A stretch of 64,000 bases of DNA, taken from contig CM060070.1 in the NCBI GenBank assembly GCA_030533445.1, positions 25,222,001 to 25,286,000 on the forward strand. Direction: 5' to 3'. Of the stretch, positions 35,401 to 44,490 are shown one piece after another. Numbering within the stretch: the first letter of the stretch is position 1; the number at the start of each line of letters is the position of its first letter. Source of the DNA: Cyprinodon diabolis (taxonomy: Eukaryota > Chordata > Actinopteri > Cyprinodontiformes > Cyprinodontidae). The notes below the pieces were generated by a model that searched no databases, was not told the DNA's origin, and saw nothing but the letters and a program-made list of their open reading frames with translations. A program made the translations under genes and the position numbers.

Positions 35401-37380
35401 AAAATCCATTCTCACAGCTGTTTTTTTTTAACCTTTGGAGTTTAACTCCTTTATGTTTATTTATCTTTCATATACAGATAGCTCTGAAATGAGCTTATCT
35501 GACTGCTTGATGCTCTGCATCAAGCTGCAAAAGTTTCTAAACTCCAGCGTTGAACGCTGGGAAGCTCTTTCGCTGAGATGGCAGGATGTTCTGATGCTTG
35601 GATGCCCAGGCAATCGAATGCACCTTTCCTGATGCTCGGACGTGCCGCAGGACCCCTCTACACTGCTTGACGCGGTCCTCCATAGACTATGCATCTAAAT
35701 CAGATGCTTTCACGCCCAGAACGGGTTTGCTGTGAACATACCTTATTTCAACTTTTCTCTGCAAGCATTTCTTTTAATGGAAGATGAAGAACCTTTTGTT
35801 GTAGTTATCCACAGTAGTTAATCCAAGCTCCCCTACGCCACTCCAAGGGTTTATTGATACCTGGATTACTCTACTTTGTCATCAGTCAACCTGTAATGTC
35901 TCATCATCATAAACTGCAACAATCTTCCCAGTTAACCTTGTCCCTGCACTGACCCACCTCAGGATGCTGTTTCAATTATGGCCACAAGAGTAAGCAACGC
36001 CTGATTTCACTGAAGACACATTTCCATGAAGTGAAGTTCAAGAAGTACCCGTCTGGTACCAGAATACACTGAGGAGTACATCTCAGGTTACACACCACGT
36101 ACATTCTTCATTGCTTCTTGAAATACATGCTAAGGTCTCAGTGCAGGACTGCTGCTGGTTAGTCCTGTCTAATGAAAAAACTAAACCCAGGGTTATCTAG
36201 CACTGAAGTGGCTTTCATATATTTTTATTGCCTCCAAAGTAATGAAACTGATTAAAAACCCCTGTGCAATAGACCCAGTATTATTATGGGCTGCTCTACA
36301 TCTTCCCCCTCCAAAGCATTCGAATGTTTGTTATTTGCAGTTTTTAAAGGACTTTCATTAAATGCAATGCAACTGTTGTTGATTTGCATTTAGAAAATTA
36401 AATCTTATTTTTTTCTTTTATGTTGTCTTGCATTTGCAGCAGCATTTCTTTTTCCCTTTGAACTTCTAGCCATGCAGTAACTGCCTGGTTGCTATCAGGG
36501 TAAATTCATTTTATAATGCCCTTTATAAAACAAACTTCATCAACAGCCCAATGATGTCACATTAGATCCTAAGTTGCATGAATAAGCAGCTCATCAGCTG
36601 AGCACAAGCAGGCCACTCTATAAAGGTAGAAGCTTTGGAAGTTTGTCAGTGCTTAGCACTTAGAATTCAACCTTGTCTTCTAATTTTAGACAGCAGGACA
36701 AGGTTAACGGAGATCCCCTTTGTTTAAAAGATAAGTCTGTATTCGTTCTTCTCTCTGTCTGAATCTTTTCAGTGTAAACACTGACTTAAAAGATTTAAAA
36801 GCATCTGGTAACACCCTTCTTTACTTTATTTATTCATACAAGTAATTATCAATGTTTGTTTGTTGAATGCAATAATATACTATAGGATAAATAAAATGAT
36901 TTAAGTATAAAGTATTTTATCTAATGTAGTGAACTGGGGGGGGTTTGGCCTAGTGGTTAGAGCAATGCACTTGGGCTTTAAGAAAGTTGCAAGTACCCGG
37001 TTGATCCCCACAGCCTCCACTCTGGGTCCCTGAACAAAACCTTTAACCCCACACTACTTCCCAGGCGCTGCACAATGGCAGCCCACTGCTCCCCAAAGGG
37101 CATGGGTTAAATGCAGAGGTGAATTTCTCCAGTGTGAGATCAATAAAGTTACATTATTATTATTATGAACTGAAGTGAAATGAAGACTTGATCAAATCCA
37201 TAGGCCTAAAAACTGCTAATGTGATTTATCACACCATGTCTTATTAACTCAATGAGAATATCTGGAGTAAAATAATACCTGAATAGAATGTGTTGATTTT
37301 CAGGAGCTCCTTCTCGCATGTCTGGAAAAACCTCTCTTCAAACTTAGCGTAGTACCTCTTTACTGTGTCTTCATCTGTAA
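14408..37380 (-). CDS. xpr1: XPR1 phosphate exporter, exons 3-15 (gene span)
   Basis: Thirteen minus-strand exons join in phase: 37380-37279, 31879-31659, 31523-31374, 31290-31207, 30741-30660, 30413-30226, 29934-29755, 26722-26560, 25516-25316, 16622-16456, 15875-15736, 15588-15364, 14465-14408. They encode about 653 residues very close to vertebrate XPR1. Residue numbers in these entries assume 40 residues from the two absent exons. XPR1 exports inorganic phosphate across the plasma membrane. Its N-terminal SPX domain senses inositol pyrophosphates, and a multi-pass C-terminal part with an EXS domain forms the conduit. KIDINS220 is its known partner, and mammalian XPR1 is also the xenotropic/polytropic retrovirus receptor. 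All junctions have GT-AG ends and no frame break was found, so the gene looks functional. xpr1a and xpr1b cannot be distinguished here. Confidence 0.97.
14466..15363 (-). other. xpr1 intron 14
   Basis: 898-bp intron with a GTAAGTA donor at 15363 and a TTAG acceptor at 14466. It contains a TA-flanked miniature element (14940-15181) and otherwise AT-rich sequence. Confidence 0.85.
14940..15181. mobile_element. TA-flanked MITE with internal ATTATGACTTT repeats
   Basis: The ends form an inverted repeat of about 37 bp (TGGAAGCC then TTTCTGC on the left; the complement GCAGAAA then GGCTTCCA on the right). TA dinucleotides flank both ends (14938-14939, 15182-15183), the target site of Tc1/mariner-type elements. 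The interior is built of diverged copies of an ATTATGACTTT / ATCTCATAAT unit. It lies about 180 bp from xpr1 exon 14. Confidence 0.75.
15364..15588 (-). CDS. xpr1: xpr1 exon 14 (end of EXS domain, cytoplasmic tail)
   Basis: The acceptor is TATAAG|G at 15588 and the donor is CA|GTAAGTA after 15364. It encodes about residues 600-674, opening with [20 protein letters not shown] (the FR comes from the exon junction) and RAVRDI, the end of the EXS domain. A cytoplasmic stretch follows: [17 protein letters not shown], then a basic, serine-rich segment. The paired arginines of FRR line the phosphate pathway in the human structure (family knowledge). Confidence 0.97.
15736..15875 (-). CDS. xpr1: xpr1 exon 13 (EXS domain)
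   Basis: Acceptor CCAG before 15875 and donor TTCAG|GTGAG at 15736. It encodes about residues 554-599, with [20 protein letters not shown] forming a membrane helix and [14 protein letters not shown] leading into the next. The tryptophan of FAWTIQ is an invariant EXS residue close to the substrate path. It ends in phase 2, completing an arginine with exon 14. Confidence 0.97.
15876..16455 (-). other. xpr1 intron 12
   Basis: 580-bp intron with consensus ends. I see nothing identifiable in it. Confidence 0.85.
16456..16622 (-). CDS. xpr1: xpr1 exon 12 (EXS domain)
   Basis: Acceptor TTTTTTTTCAG before 16622 and donor CACAAG|GTAGGG at 16456. It encodes about residues 498-553: a membrane helix ([20 protein letters not shown]) followed by the conserved loop [20 protein letters not shown] and EEIVYPHK. 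The WDxxMDWGLFD signature is diagnostic of EXS proteins. Confidence 0.97.
16945..17004 (-). repeat. SINE-like fragment
   Basis: On the minus strand the sequence reads GGTACTGTTGCCTTGCTGC then AAGAAGGTCCTAGGTACAAAC. This resembles the tRNA-related head of a common fish SINE (GTTAGCACTGTTGCC, then AAGAAGGTCCTGGGTTC). Only about 60 bp is recognisable. Confidence 0.4.
17408..17443. repeat. Perfect 14-bp hairpin
   Basis: CACTACGTGGGAGA at 17408-17421 is exactly complementary to TCTCCCACGTAGTG at 17430-17443, with an 8-nt TG-repeat loop between them. It lies in xpr1 intron 11 and no function is known. Confidence 0.9.
21238..22656 (+). mobile_element. 5'-truncated L2 LINE copy, interrupted by a SINE
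   Basis: The sequence matches the window's larger L2 from the reverse-transcriptase C-terminal region ([13 protein letters not shown]) through the stop and the 3' UTR to the L2 tail near 22650. The match breaks at about 21508, where a tRNA-derived SINE replaces some L2 sequence, and resumes at about 21670. Stops and a deletion in the 3' UTR make it non-coding. It is clearly older and more diverged than the copy at 4145-8347. Confidence 0.88.
21511..21670 (-). mobile_element. tRNA-derived SINE inserted in the L2 copy
   Basis: Read on the minus strand it starts GGGGCGTGCAGGTGGCGCAG, with an A-box-like GTGGCGCAGTGATTAG, and about 60 bp later a B-box GGGTTCAAATC. A body common to a widespread fish SINE follows (CTTTGTCGCATG, then CCCTCTCTC). 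The two spaced boxes form an internal RNA polymerase III promoter (established). Its boundaries coincide with the break in L2 homology. Confidence 0.75.
22992..23616. repeat. 625-bp diverged inverted repeat (foldback)
   Basis: The left arm (from about 22992) and the right arm (to about 23616) are inverted, diverged copies. Matched blocks include GAGCAGCTTCATAC / its complement at the outer ends, CATGTTTAGCATGT, AGAGTACCA, CAATATATCACC, and ATGTGGACCTGTTT. The axis is near 23305-23325, where AGCAACTTC faces GAAGTTGCT. There is no transposase and no obvious target duplication. An RNA copy could fold into a long hairpin. Confidence 0.75.
25316..25516 (-). CDS. xpr1: xpr1 exon 11 (start of EXS domain)
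   Basis: Acceptor ATCTTAG before 25516 and donor AACG|GTAAG at 25316. It encodes about residues 431-497, including [39 protein letters not shown] and AGKYSTTFF. This arginine-rich block opens the EXS domain and is among the most conserved parts of the family. It ends in phase 1. Confidence 0.97.
25517..26559 (-). other. xpr1 intron 10
   Basis: 1.04-kb intron with consensus ends. It holds a possible Tc1-derived miniature element at about 25775-26075 and otherwise AT-rich DNA. Confidence 0.8.
25775..26075. repeat. Possible Tc1-derived non-autonomous repeat
   Basis: The right side reads GGGGTGTGAATACTTTTCAA, a phrase typical of Tc1-like element ends in fish. The interior GAGCAGCTCCTCCAAAGTTA resembles a common fish repeat. 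The left end and target duplication are not visible. Confidence 0.3.
26560..26722 (-). CDS. xpr1: xpr1 exon 10 (membrane region)
   Basis: Acceptor CCTCCAG before 26722 and donor CCCAAAG|GTGAGG at 26560. It encodes about residues 377-430: [20 protein letters not shown], then QLNSL, then a hydrophobic helix ([17 protein letters not shown]) and a loop ending [19 protein letters not shown] is a family signature. The aspartate in it faces the transport path in published human structures (family knowledge). It ends in phase 1. Confidence 0.96.
27943..27969. repeat. CA/TCACA microsatellite
   Basis: Short run of CACA-type repeats with TCACA interruptions in xpr1 intron 9. Confidence 0.8.
29645..29717 (+). 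mobile_element. LINE 3'-end fragment with (CTTGC)n tail
   Basis: GTAAAGCACTTTGCATTG, then GTGCTATACAAATAAATTTG and a tail of CTTGC units, is the 3' end typical of CR1/L2-related or Rex-type fish LINEs. Only the terminal 75 bp is present. It ends 37 bp from the 5' splice site of xpr1 exon 9 on the opposite strand. Confidence 0.65.
29755..29934 (-). CDS. xpr1: xpr1 exon 9 (membrane helices)
   Basis: Acceptor TCCTGCAG before 29934 and donor CTGCTG|GTTGG at 29755; both ends are phase 0. Its 60 residues (about 317-376) contain two membrane helices ([16 protein letters not shown] and [12 protein letters not shown]) and the conserved [19 protein letters not shown]. Confidence 0.97.
30226..30413 (-). 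CDS. xpr1: xpr1 exon 8 (membrane region)
   Basis: Acceptor CCTCTCAG before 30413 and donor TTTGAG|GTCTG at 30226. It encodes about residues 255-316: [20 protein letters not shown], a helix [12 protein letters not shown], then [20 protein letters not shown] and HQHLFE. The last block is an extracellular-loop and helix signature of XPR1. The donor GTCTGA departs somewhat from consensus, but frame and homology on both sides support it. Confidence 0.96.
30660..30741 (-). CDS. xpr1: xpr1 exon 7 (first membrane helix)
   Basis: Acceptor TGGCTCAG before 30741 and donor ACTG|GTGAGTG at 30660. It encodes about residues 227-253: [20 protein letters not shown] followed by GAAFVLT. This is the first membrane helix after the SPX domain. 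It ends in phase 1 and its glycine codon is completed by exon 8. Confidence 0.96.
30742..31206 (-). other. xpr1 intron 6
   Basis: 465-bp intron with consensus ends and nothing identifiable inside. Confidence 0.85.
31207..31290 (-). CDS. xpr1: xpr1 exon 6 (SPX to membrane linker)
   Basis: Acceptor TCACTAG before 31290 and donor GCTCAG|GTCAG at 31207. It encodes 28 residues (about 199-226), [20 protein letters not shown] then VPPLGAAQ. This cytoplasmic linker joins the SPX domain to the first membrane helix; the [12 protein letters not shown] motif is strongly conserved. Both ends are phase 0. Confidence 0.97.
31374..31523 (-). CDS. xpr1: xpr1 exon 5 (end of SPX domain)
   Basis: Acceptor TCCTCAG before 31523 and donor ACAGAG|GTGAC at 31374. 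It encodes 50 residues (about 149-198): [16 protein letters not shown], then [20 protein letters not shown] and ITQLITETE. The lysines of RKILKKHDK (about K157, K160, K161) form the basic patch that binds inositol pyrophosphates in SPX domains (family knowledge). Both ends are phase 0. Confidence 0.97.
31524..31658 (-). other. xpr1 intron 4: 135 bp, phase 0, no stop codon
   Basis: The intron is exactly 45 codons long, sits between complete codons and has no in-frame stop, so the minus-strand frame reads straight from exon 4 through it into exon 5. It has a consensus GTTCTC donor and a CAG acceptor. If retained it would add 45 residues including a hydrophobic [13 protein letters not shown] run inside the SPX domain. 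Homology to other XPR1 proteins indicates it is normally removed. Confidence 0.85.
31659..31879 (-). CDS. xpr1: xpr1 exon 4 (SPX domain)
   Basis: Acceptor TCTGTAG before 31879 and donor TACCAG|GTTC at 31659. It encodes about residues 75-148: [20 protein letters not shown] as a long helix, a variable stretch ([15 protein letters not shown]), then [20 protein letters not shown] and NYQ. The KLAFSEFY helix belongs to the SPX bundle. Its first two bases complete the split glutamate codon from exon 3. Confidence 0.97.
32813..32990. mobile_element. hAT-like element end nested in the TTAA element
   Basis: It begins CAGGGGCGTAGGTTTGCATA, an end found on a common fish hAT-type repeat, and continues GGGACCATAGGGACATG. 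The right end is not visible, so the boundary is approximate. Confidence 0.45.
33000..33069. repeat. (TA)n microsatellite with TC interruptions
   Basis: Mostly alternating TA with a few TC breaks, forming an almost perfect self-complementary stretch inside the TTAA element. Confidence 0.9.
33105..33700 (-). pseudogene. Internally deleted Tc1/mariner copy
   Basis: On the minus strand the order matches a common fish Tc1 family: AAAATGGAAGACATACAAGA, AAAGGCTACC, CAGAGAGCATATGGATGATT, TGGGAGAATATCATG. It then jumps directly to CCCATAGAAAATGTTGG, and later CTCTAGAGGAGATCTGCCTG and TTTGACCTGTGTTAATGGC. Most of the catalytic middle of the transposase gene is missing at that junction. Terminal-region sequence (GAACAAATATTTATTTCC) lies at about 33660. 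Stops are frequent and the copy is dead. Confidence 0.65.
36935..37167 (+). mobile_element. tRNA-derived SINE with (ATT)n tail
   Basis: The head has an A-box-like TTTGGCCTAGTGGTTAGAGC and a B-box-like CCCGGTTGATCCCCAC. The body contains CAATGGCAGCCCACTGCTCC and GAGATCAATAAAGTTACATT, ending in ATT repeats. A truncated copy of the same family lies at 56936-57122. It is in xpr1 intron 3, about 110 bp from exon 3. Confidence 0.8.
37279..37380 (-). CDS. xpr1: xpr1 exon 3 (SPX domain), first exon in the window
   Basis: Acceptor GTTCCAG before 37380 and donor TATTCAG|GTATT at 37279. It encodes the end of a split valine, then [29 protein letters not shown] and TFYS (about residues 42-74), part of the SPX domain. 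It starts in phase 1, so a preceding exon must end with a single G. No such exon was found up to 64000. Confidence 0.97.
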
Positions 37381-39000
37381 CTGGAACAAAAAGCAAAAAA
37401 AGAACAAACATGAGGTTATTGACTAATACCCAAGGAAGCAAGTAATTATAAAAGGATATAAAGTATCACTGCCTTTTGTCTATAGTTCTCATCTAACTAT
37501 AGAATCCACAGACACTGGATATTTGAGTAAGCTTAGTTTATATCAAAGCCCAGACACTGAAGGATGAAACCACGTCACAACTTTTTGATGGAAATCACTC
37601 ATTTATTAGAATCTTTTTTACTTATCCCTCTTAATAATAGGGTTCAGATTTTCAATAAACTGAAATCGCCATAATTGTATAACATTTAGCATTTTGTTAT
37701 TCAAATTAATTTCATTGGCATAAACGTGCAGACTTTAGGTGGCCTTCAACTTATCTTAAGAAATATTTCAAGTGCTTCATGGAAAGGGTTTCCATCGGCA
37801 AGCACCTTCCAGTCCTTACAACACAAATTACATTCTAAAATGTAAGATGTTCTGTAATGGCTCCAAGCTGTGGAGACTTCCTCTCTGGAGGAGTGAATAG
37901 TACTTTTCTGACTGACATATTTTTTTTTTTTTTCAGGAGTTAATAGCATCTCTATATTTTCAATCAAATGAGCTCTTAATGTTCCAGAGTGCCAACATGT
38001 TATGATTCTATTGCATGCTCCAGTATTTTGAGGGGACAGTTTTGGGAGGCCCGACATGATTCATCTGTGCACAAAGCAAGGGCCATAAACATACTGATAA
38101 AAGGAGTGGGTGAGGAAGGACTTCACTGTCTTGCTCAAGGTCCCGATCCCAACCTGACAGAAAACCTTTAAAATGGATTAGAGCTGAAACCATGAGAAAG
38201 GTCTTCTCATCTAACATCAGTCGCTGACCTAAATGCACTTTTTGAAAAATGGTGAGAATTTCAACACACTCCTAAACCTTGTGAATAAAAAGCTTTCTAT
38301 CAAGAGTTAAAACTACAAAGTTTTGGCTATCATCTTAACCCTATGAATTATAAATGGATTGTCACTCATGTTCACAAGTGAGTACAGCAAGAAGATCTAA
38401 AAACATTACCTTGTTATAAATTGCTGTATTACAATTTTAGGACAAGTTCTGTTACTACATTTGCACATTTCTTAATATCATCTGTATCCCCATTTTCTTC
38501 AACATAAAAAAATATTGTAAAGCCAGAAAGTGTTCAGCAATTTGAATGTGCAGTAACTCCTTTTGTCATAGAGGTAATGATTAGGTGACCTAAATAGCTA
38601 ATCCTTCTATAACTGTGTGTATTCCTTCAAGGATTCGGGAAACATCAGGCCAGCAGACTTTCATTCAAAGACTGAATTAGATCAACAGCTTCCTGTCTCT
38701 CCGCTGTCTGACTAAATCCTCCTTGTCTTTTTCAGGACATGCCAATTCAATCAGTATTGATGGTCTGTCTCGAACCATCATTTGCCTCATTCACAACAGG
38801 CTACCCAACACCTGACAGAGGTTAACATGTAGCCGGTGGAGAGTCAATGTATAACATTCACACATAGTAGCCCGTATACACATAAGGCGTCAGTGGAAAA
38901 ATGATCCAGGCTGACGAACCTAACCAAACTATTTGATCTAAAAAATGCATAGCGGGCCTGATCTTCAAAAGGTTTGTTTGCTCACGGTAAACTCATCTAA

Positions 39001-39090
39001 GGCTGCAACTAATGGTCATTTTGCTAATCTGTGGATAATTTCTTTAATCAGTTGATTAATAATCGAAAAGCAGGCTCATTAAATAACTTT
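39001..39090. mobile_element. hAT-like element end fragment
   Basis: AAGGCTGCAACTAATGGTCA followed by TTTTGCTAATCTGTGGATAA and TTAATCAGTTGATTAATAAT resembles the end of a very common fish hAT non-autonomous repeat. The other end is not certain. Confidence 0.4.
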
Positions 39091-39117
39091 TTTTTAATAC
39101 AGAATACAAATCAAAAA

Positions 39118-39400
39118 TGGTTCAGTTCAATTTATTTATATAGCGCCAATTCACAACAGACTTAATAGGCACTTTACACAGACAATTCCACCAGTTTACA
39201 CAGTCAGACTGGTTCAAAGTTTTCTAAGAAAACCAACTGACTGCACCCACTCATTGACTCGAAGGCAATCCCTTACACCAAGCATTCTTGTAGCGACAGT
39301 GGAGAGGAAAAACTGCCTTTTAACAGGAAGAAACCTCCAGCAGAACCAGGTTCAGTGTGAGCAGCCATCTGCTGAGGCCGACTGGGGTTCAAGGAGATTC
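39118..39400 (-). mobile_element. L2 LINE 3'-end fragment
   Basis: On the minus strand it matches the 3' UTR and end of the L2 at 4145-8347: GGAATCTCCTTGAACCCCAG, CTCACACTGAACCTGGTTCT, AATGAGTGGGTGCAGTCAGT, and the tail GGCGCTATATAAATAAATTG. This is a typical severe 5' truncation. Confidence 0.9.
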
Positions 39401-42400
39401 CACTTGAGGAGTTCTGAATAGAGCATATCGGCGGATAAAACCACTTTGTTTAATCTTAAATGCAAAATATTTTACAATTTTGGAATAATTACTGCTCTAA
39501 GTGGATTGCTCTGTCAGCTAAAAGCATGTTTTAGAGTAGTAATATCAATTTAAGAACCATCAACCAGAATTTCCCCATACTGGGACAATACAGGGATTCT
39601 CTAATATATTCTATTGTATCAGAGAAAATGTTATAAACTGCAAAAGACAGTAAAATTAAAGTGCTGAAAAAGAATTTCATGGTTCATTCAGTCTTTTATC
39701 TTAAATTTCAGTGATCAGATGTATTCTTTATTGTTATACATGTACACAGGTGCTCTCATCGCTCTTCCACCCCAGGAGTTCAGGTGCCTCAGGATCTGCC
39801 ATCAGCAATACTGAATGCCAGTCTACTTTAGGTGGGTGTACGGAGGAAAAAACACATTTATTTTTCTAAACGATTGGCTAGTCAACATTAGCTGTTTAAA
39901 GGAAGTGATGGAGCACCGGGCCAGCCGGTGCACCCTGACAGTCTGACTGATGGGGTAATACACGGCTTTGACTAGACCTGTAGGCAGCAAGCGGAGGATG
40001 CTGTAATTCAAAGTAAAAGGTTACACAGTAAATAAAAATGACCAAACAGTCGAGCATTGATCATTCAATAACAAAATAACTGAGTTAGTTAGTTAATCTA
40101 TTCATACCCCTAGATTTATTTTTAACATTCACTATACTAGAACTAGAAAAAAAAAATAGTTATATTAGGATTGTATTTAATATACTAATAGAAAATAATG
40201 CAGGGTTATGGTCAATTAAAAGAAGAGAGTTCAGTCAAACTCACTTAGATTCTGGTCTGGGCTTTAACTAAACTAAAATCCTTTCAATGGGCAAAGCTTT
40301 GACGTAAACTACTTAATCGAAGCCCTGATATCATGTTAAGGGAAGTTGTGCCATTGGAAGATGGACCTCTCTCCCAGTCCAAAGCTTAAGGATTGGGCTG
40401 AATTAACCTTTGTTATATTGAAACTCTGACCAGCTTCCCAGTCTGTGACAAAAAAGTGGTCAATAAGAATATGTGCATAATCCTTAGCTAACACTTGATC
40501 CCACCTCCCCTTTCTGATCTGGTAATCCGAGGAAAACCTTGATGTTTTTGTGTGCAACTTCAACATTTAAACATAGAATGTAATTACTTTATTAGTTAAT
40601 AACAAAACAAGTTATTTGTGAAAACAAATTGATTTGAATGCTGCAACTTTTTTTTCAGTGAAACCTCACTAGCTACATGTATACATGCACAAAATGCCTA
40701 ATTGAATGTGTTCAGATCAAGGAAAGAAAAAATAAGCTCAATACAATGTTTTATATTGTTTCAAAATGATATCATACAATAGGGACATGCATTTACTTAG
40801 ACCAGACTTTATTAAGAATAGAAGCACTCTGACATGCACAGCTTTCCTAAAACAACTGCAGAAGATTTATTTTATATCTGCCTGTGCAGAAAAAACTGTG
40901 TTGACTCTGAATGTTCAATAGGACCCACACCAGACCCTAAGTGCGGTTGAACGATAAATACCTTTCAGAATTTGGATACATGCTCAGCAAGTCCATCATT
41001 TGCTGTTCCTGCATTATAGGCTGGAAGAGCTGGAGAAAATAAACATCACTGTAAAGTTTTCTGCTGCCCCATCCTCCACACACAAGTAGTAAGGTCAGTT
41101 TTCCCCAGTCCAAATGACACTGGTGTTTTAATTAACACAATATAATATGCAATGGGCTGAATCTGATTGGAATGATCCCATTAGTGTGTTTTACATCACA
41201 GATTTTTCTTCTGATTAGCTCTTTATTACAAATAGTTCAGTCAATGTAAACATTTCCACAGACAAATTGTTAGGGAAGCCAGGTATATATTTTACCTCTT
41301 CTAAATCCCAAACACAGTATTTATATTGCAAAAAAAATCCTATTGGTTTGATATAAATAAAATACGAAAAATAAAACATCTAAACTTCATTAACATAATA
41401 TCTGTACATTTTGGATACAGAGGCAATCTTTTGATTTTGTTCAGAAAGTTAATTTTGCATATAGTCTTAGGAGGTAGAGATTCTGTCATTTCACACAGCA
41501 TGGTTTCTCATTATGTCTTATCTCGAGAAATGATGACAGAGGCAACTTTCAAGAGCTCAACAGCCACCAAAAAATTACCTAGAGCCATGAAAGATTTAGA
41601 CAATTAAAGCTGACAGAAACTGAAAACAATAAACATTGTATTATGAGTTCTGCATGATACCATAAAGATTTCAAACCCTCTGATCTATTATTCTCAGATA
41701 TAAATGACCTCCTTTACAAGATGTATCTTGTATTTCTGCAAAAGGATATCTTCCGTCAAGCTGACATACAGACAGCAGGGTACAAAGAGGAACCCTCCAG
41801 CTTATCCTCCAGCCAACGATTAACGGCTCCCCGCAGTAATGAAATCTCTGGCCTCCTATGTATGTGTGTGTGTGAGAAAGATTTAATAAAGCCTGTTCCT
41901 TTACGACTGGGTACTTCCAGCACCGTAACTACTATATATTAAGAATTTATTTCATTCCGGATCAACAAAGAGAAAAAAAAATCAATTTGTCATAACTGTA
42001 TTTACCAACATTTTTATAAATGTATCTTAAAGGCACACAACTTTAAACCTGTTTTTTCTTATTTCAAAATGATCTAAATGGATATTTAAGGTTCAAAACC
42101 TTTATAGTTTAGAAGCAGATTTTTGAGAGGTGTTTATTTTTGCTCACACATAAGGTACTTAACTTAATTAAAACAAACAAATTTAACTCATCATTACATA
42201 CATAAATGGGATTCATATTGTTAATTTGAGTTAAAGCTCAAAACATTAAATGATGATTCCTATAGATCTTGATATGAAGATTCATATAAAACATAATAAA
42301 GCAGAACCTGATGTGCCATCAAGTGGGGCTAACCCTTCATCATAAAAACATATACAACCAGAGAGACTTTTGAAAGAAGAAAAGTAACATAAACATTAGA

Positions 42401-44147
42401 TCTAGTCTAGTGTGCTGTTGTTATTTGTTAGTTCCACTTTTCTTTAGACAAAGAATTGTACTGGTAGCTAGAAAAACAACTCTTGACCTAAAGTATTCCC
42501 AGAGCGGCTTGTAGACGGCAGCCTCTCTCTCTACGCTAACCCCATCTTCTGTAGACTGTATAAATAAATGATGAGAGAGCTTCCCAAGAACCCTACTGCA
42601 TTCACCCCTGAAACAGTTCGCTAACATAAACACTCATACACACACTCCCCACCCCCAGCTTTTCTATTTTCTTACACAGGCATTCTGTGAAGTAACCCCA
42701 TAAAAATCGCCACATAAATCCTTTATCGAGAGCCTTAAACCTAGTGACCAGGAAAAGCATTTGGGGACGTCGACAACACGACACAAACAGGCCAATTCCT
42801 ACTTAAAAATTGGAAACTCTTTATTGATAACTCTCCTGTGTTGTTTAAACATATTATCCCTACTATGGATAAAAAATGGTGTCAATTAAAAATGTGACAA
42901 CAAAGATAAAATAGACATTGTTACACTGGAGAATGGAGGACACAGCAATTCTTCTTTTTCTTTTTCTCTTTTTCTGTTAAAACAATCCCACACATGATGA
43001 CACCCAGCACAAATTGTATGTCCCTATTTTTAAGGCCTATTAATCCCATTTAACGACACCTCACTGATAACATTATTCTCAGGGGATGTGAGCAGGCCAT
43101 TACATTATGATCGCTGCTGTAGAAGATTCTATTATCGTTCCGCTGCAAGGCCCACAGGTGTAAATCACAGAAAAGACAAACTGAGCCATAAAAGAGAATA
43201 GGATTGACTTCATTCAGGCCTGATATTAATCTACTGGAACCAGAAAAAAAAGGTGGATGTATAAAAATAAACACGATATCATCCACTAGCAGGCTTTAAG
43301 GAAGCAAATACAACATCAAGACCAGCCCCTAGCTGCCCCCTCTCCTCTACCCTGCCTTTTTTTCACAGTTATTCCCATTCAGCCCTCCAGCCACAATTAA
43401 TTCTACCAATCATCTTGCTCATTGAGGCCAGGGGAGCATTAGGAATGCACACTCTCTGGCTAGGATGCCAGCCAGGGAGGACCGGAGGCAGGATAAAGAG
43501 CCACTGTTGATCCCAATACATTGTATGCTATGTTTGCAACAGGAATGCCAACAAAGCACTTCCAAAAATTAATTTAAGAAGGGTGGATATTAAACATTGA
43601 ACAGAATTGCTAACTCAACATAAGCAGGAGTTAAATATATTTACATTTGTTTCTTGTAGCTGAAGGGAGAAAGAGTGATGGAGAAAGAATATAAGAGACA
43701 CATGGATGGGGGAAATTACCAGCAGCAATTTGAATAAAAGAGTAGAGGGATGAGGGCAGATGGGATATGAGATGATCCTAGAAACCAGAGGAAAAAGACA
43801 CAACACCCAAACAGCCCAACAGACAGACTGGGGCTGGAGAGTAAGTGGAAATATGATACAGGAAGAGGAAGAAAGAAAAGTTGTTAACTGTATAAAGAGT
43901 GTTTCCCATCACAGAACAACTTTATATGGAGGTAGACATGGTGAAAGCCACAATGTTCAGGTAAGTGAAGGACAATCGAAGCTTTAGATTATATGATACT
44001 AGAGTAGATCAAAATCTAATTTTAACAAACTTATTCATGCAACAGAGTTTTTTTTTTAGTTCTTACCTGAGGAGCCCTGTTCGGGACTAGATGTGTAGAA
44101 AAAATTGATTTGGTGATAAATCGTGATTTCTGATTACCCAACAGTTC

Positions 44148-44149
<2 letters not shown>

Positions 44150-44195
<46 letters not shown>
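44150..44195. repeat. (TA)n microsatellite
   Basis: About 23 uninterrupted TA units. Confidence 0.95.
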
Positions 44196-44201
<6 letters not shown>

Positions 44202-44399
44202 CCTAAAACAATAAGGGAAAATGGGCTACCTCTGCACTGCCACTCTGATAGATAGTGCCGTGGAGCCATTTTGCTGTGCGCTGAAGCATCATTTCTGCAG
44301 TTGTGGCATTCACAGTAGAAGACGTGGACTCAAACCCCAAACAACATGGATTCTGATGAACATATACAGCACTTGCTTTTTTATCTATACATTTTGATA

Positions 44400-44490
44400 A
44401 CTGGGTAAAATATCGCAATTTATAGTGATATTGCAATATCGTGATAATATTGTATCGTGACCCAAGTATCTTGACACATATTGTATTGCA
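44400..44490. repeat. Dispersed-repeat fragment, ATATCG-rich
   Basis: AAATATCGCAATTTATAGTG, TTGCAATATCGTGATAATAT and TGTATCGTGACCCAAGTATC resemble a common fish hAT-type repeat. The ends are not defined. Confidence 0.4.

Larger units (their letters stand above)
31880..37278 (-). other. xpr1 intron 3
   Basis: 5.4-kb intron. It contains the TTAA-flanked element (32509-33088) with a hAT-like end and a TA microsatellite inside it, the deleted Tc1 copy (33105-33700), and a SINE (36935-37167). The rest (33740-36930) shows no recognisable gene; a short GC-richer stretch at 35480-35740 has no clear identity. Confidence 0.8.

Noticed and set aside
36935..37020. tRNA-like A and B boxes as a possible tRNA gene
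   Set aside because: The sequence cannot form a full cloverleaf, continues into a SINE body with ATT tail, and a related truncated copy exists at 56936-57122.
40966..41032. Minus-strand exon-like stretch with acceptor TTCCAG and donor AAG|GTATTT, considered as xpr1 exon 2
   Set aside because: In the frame needed to join exon 3 it contains a stop codon, and its translation does not resemble the SPX N-terminus.
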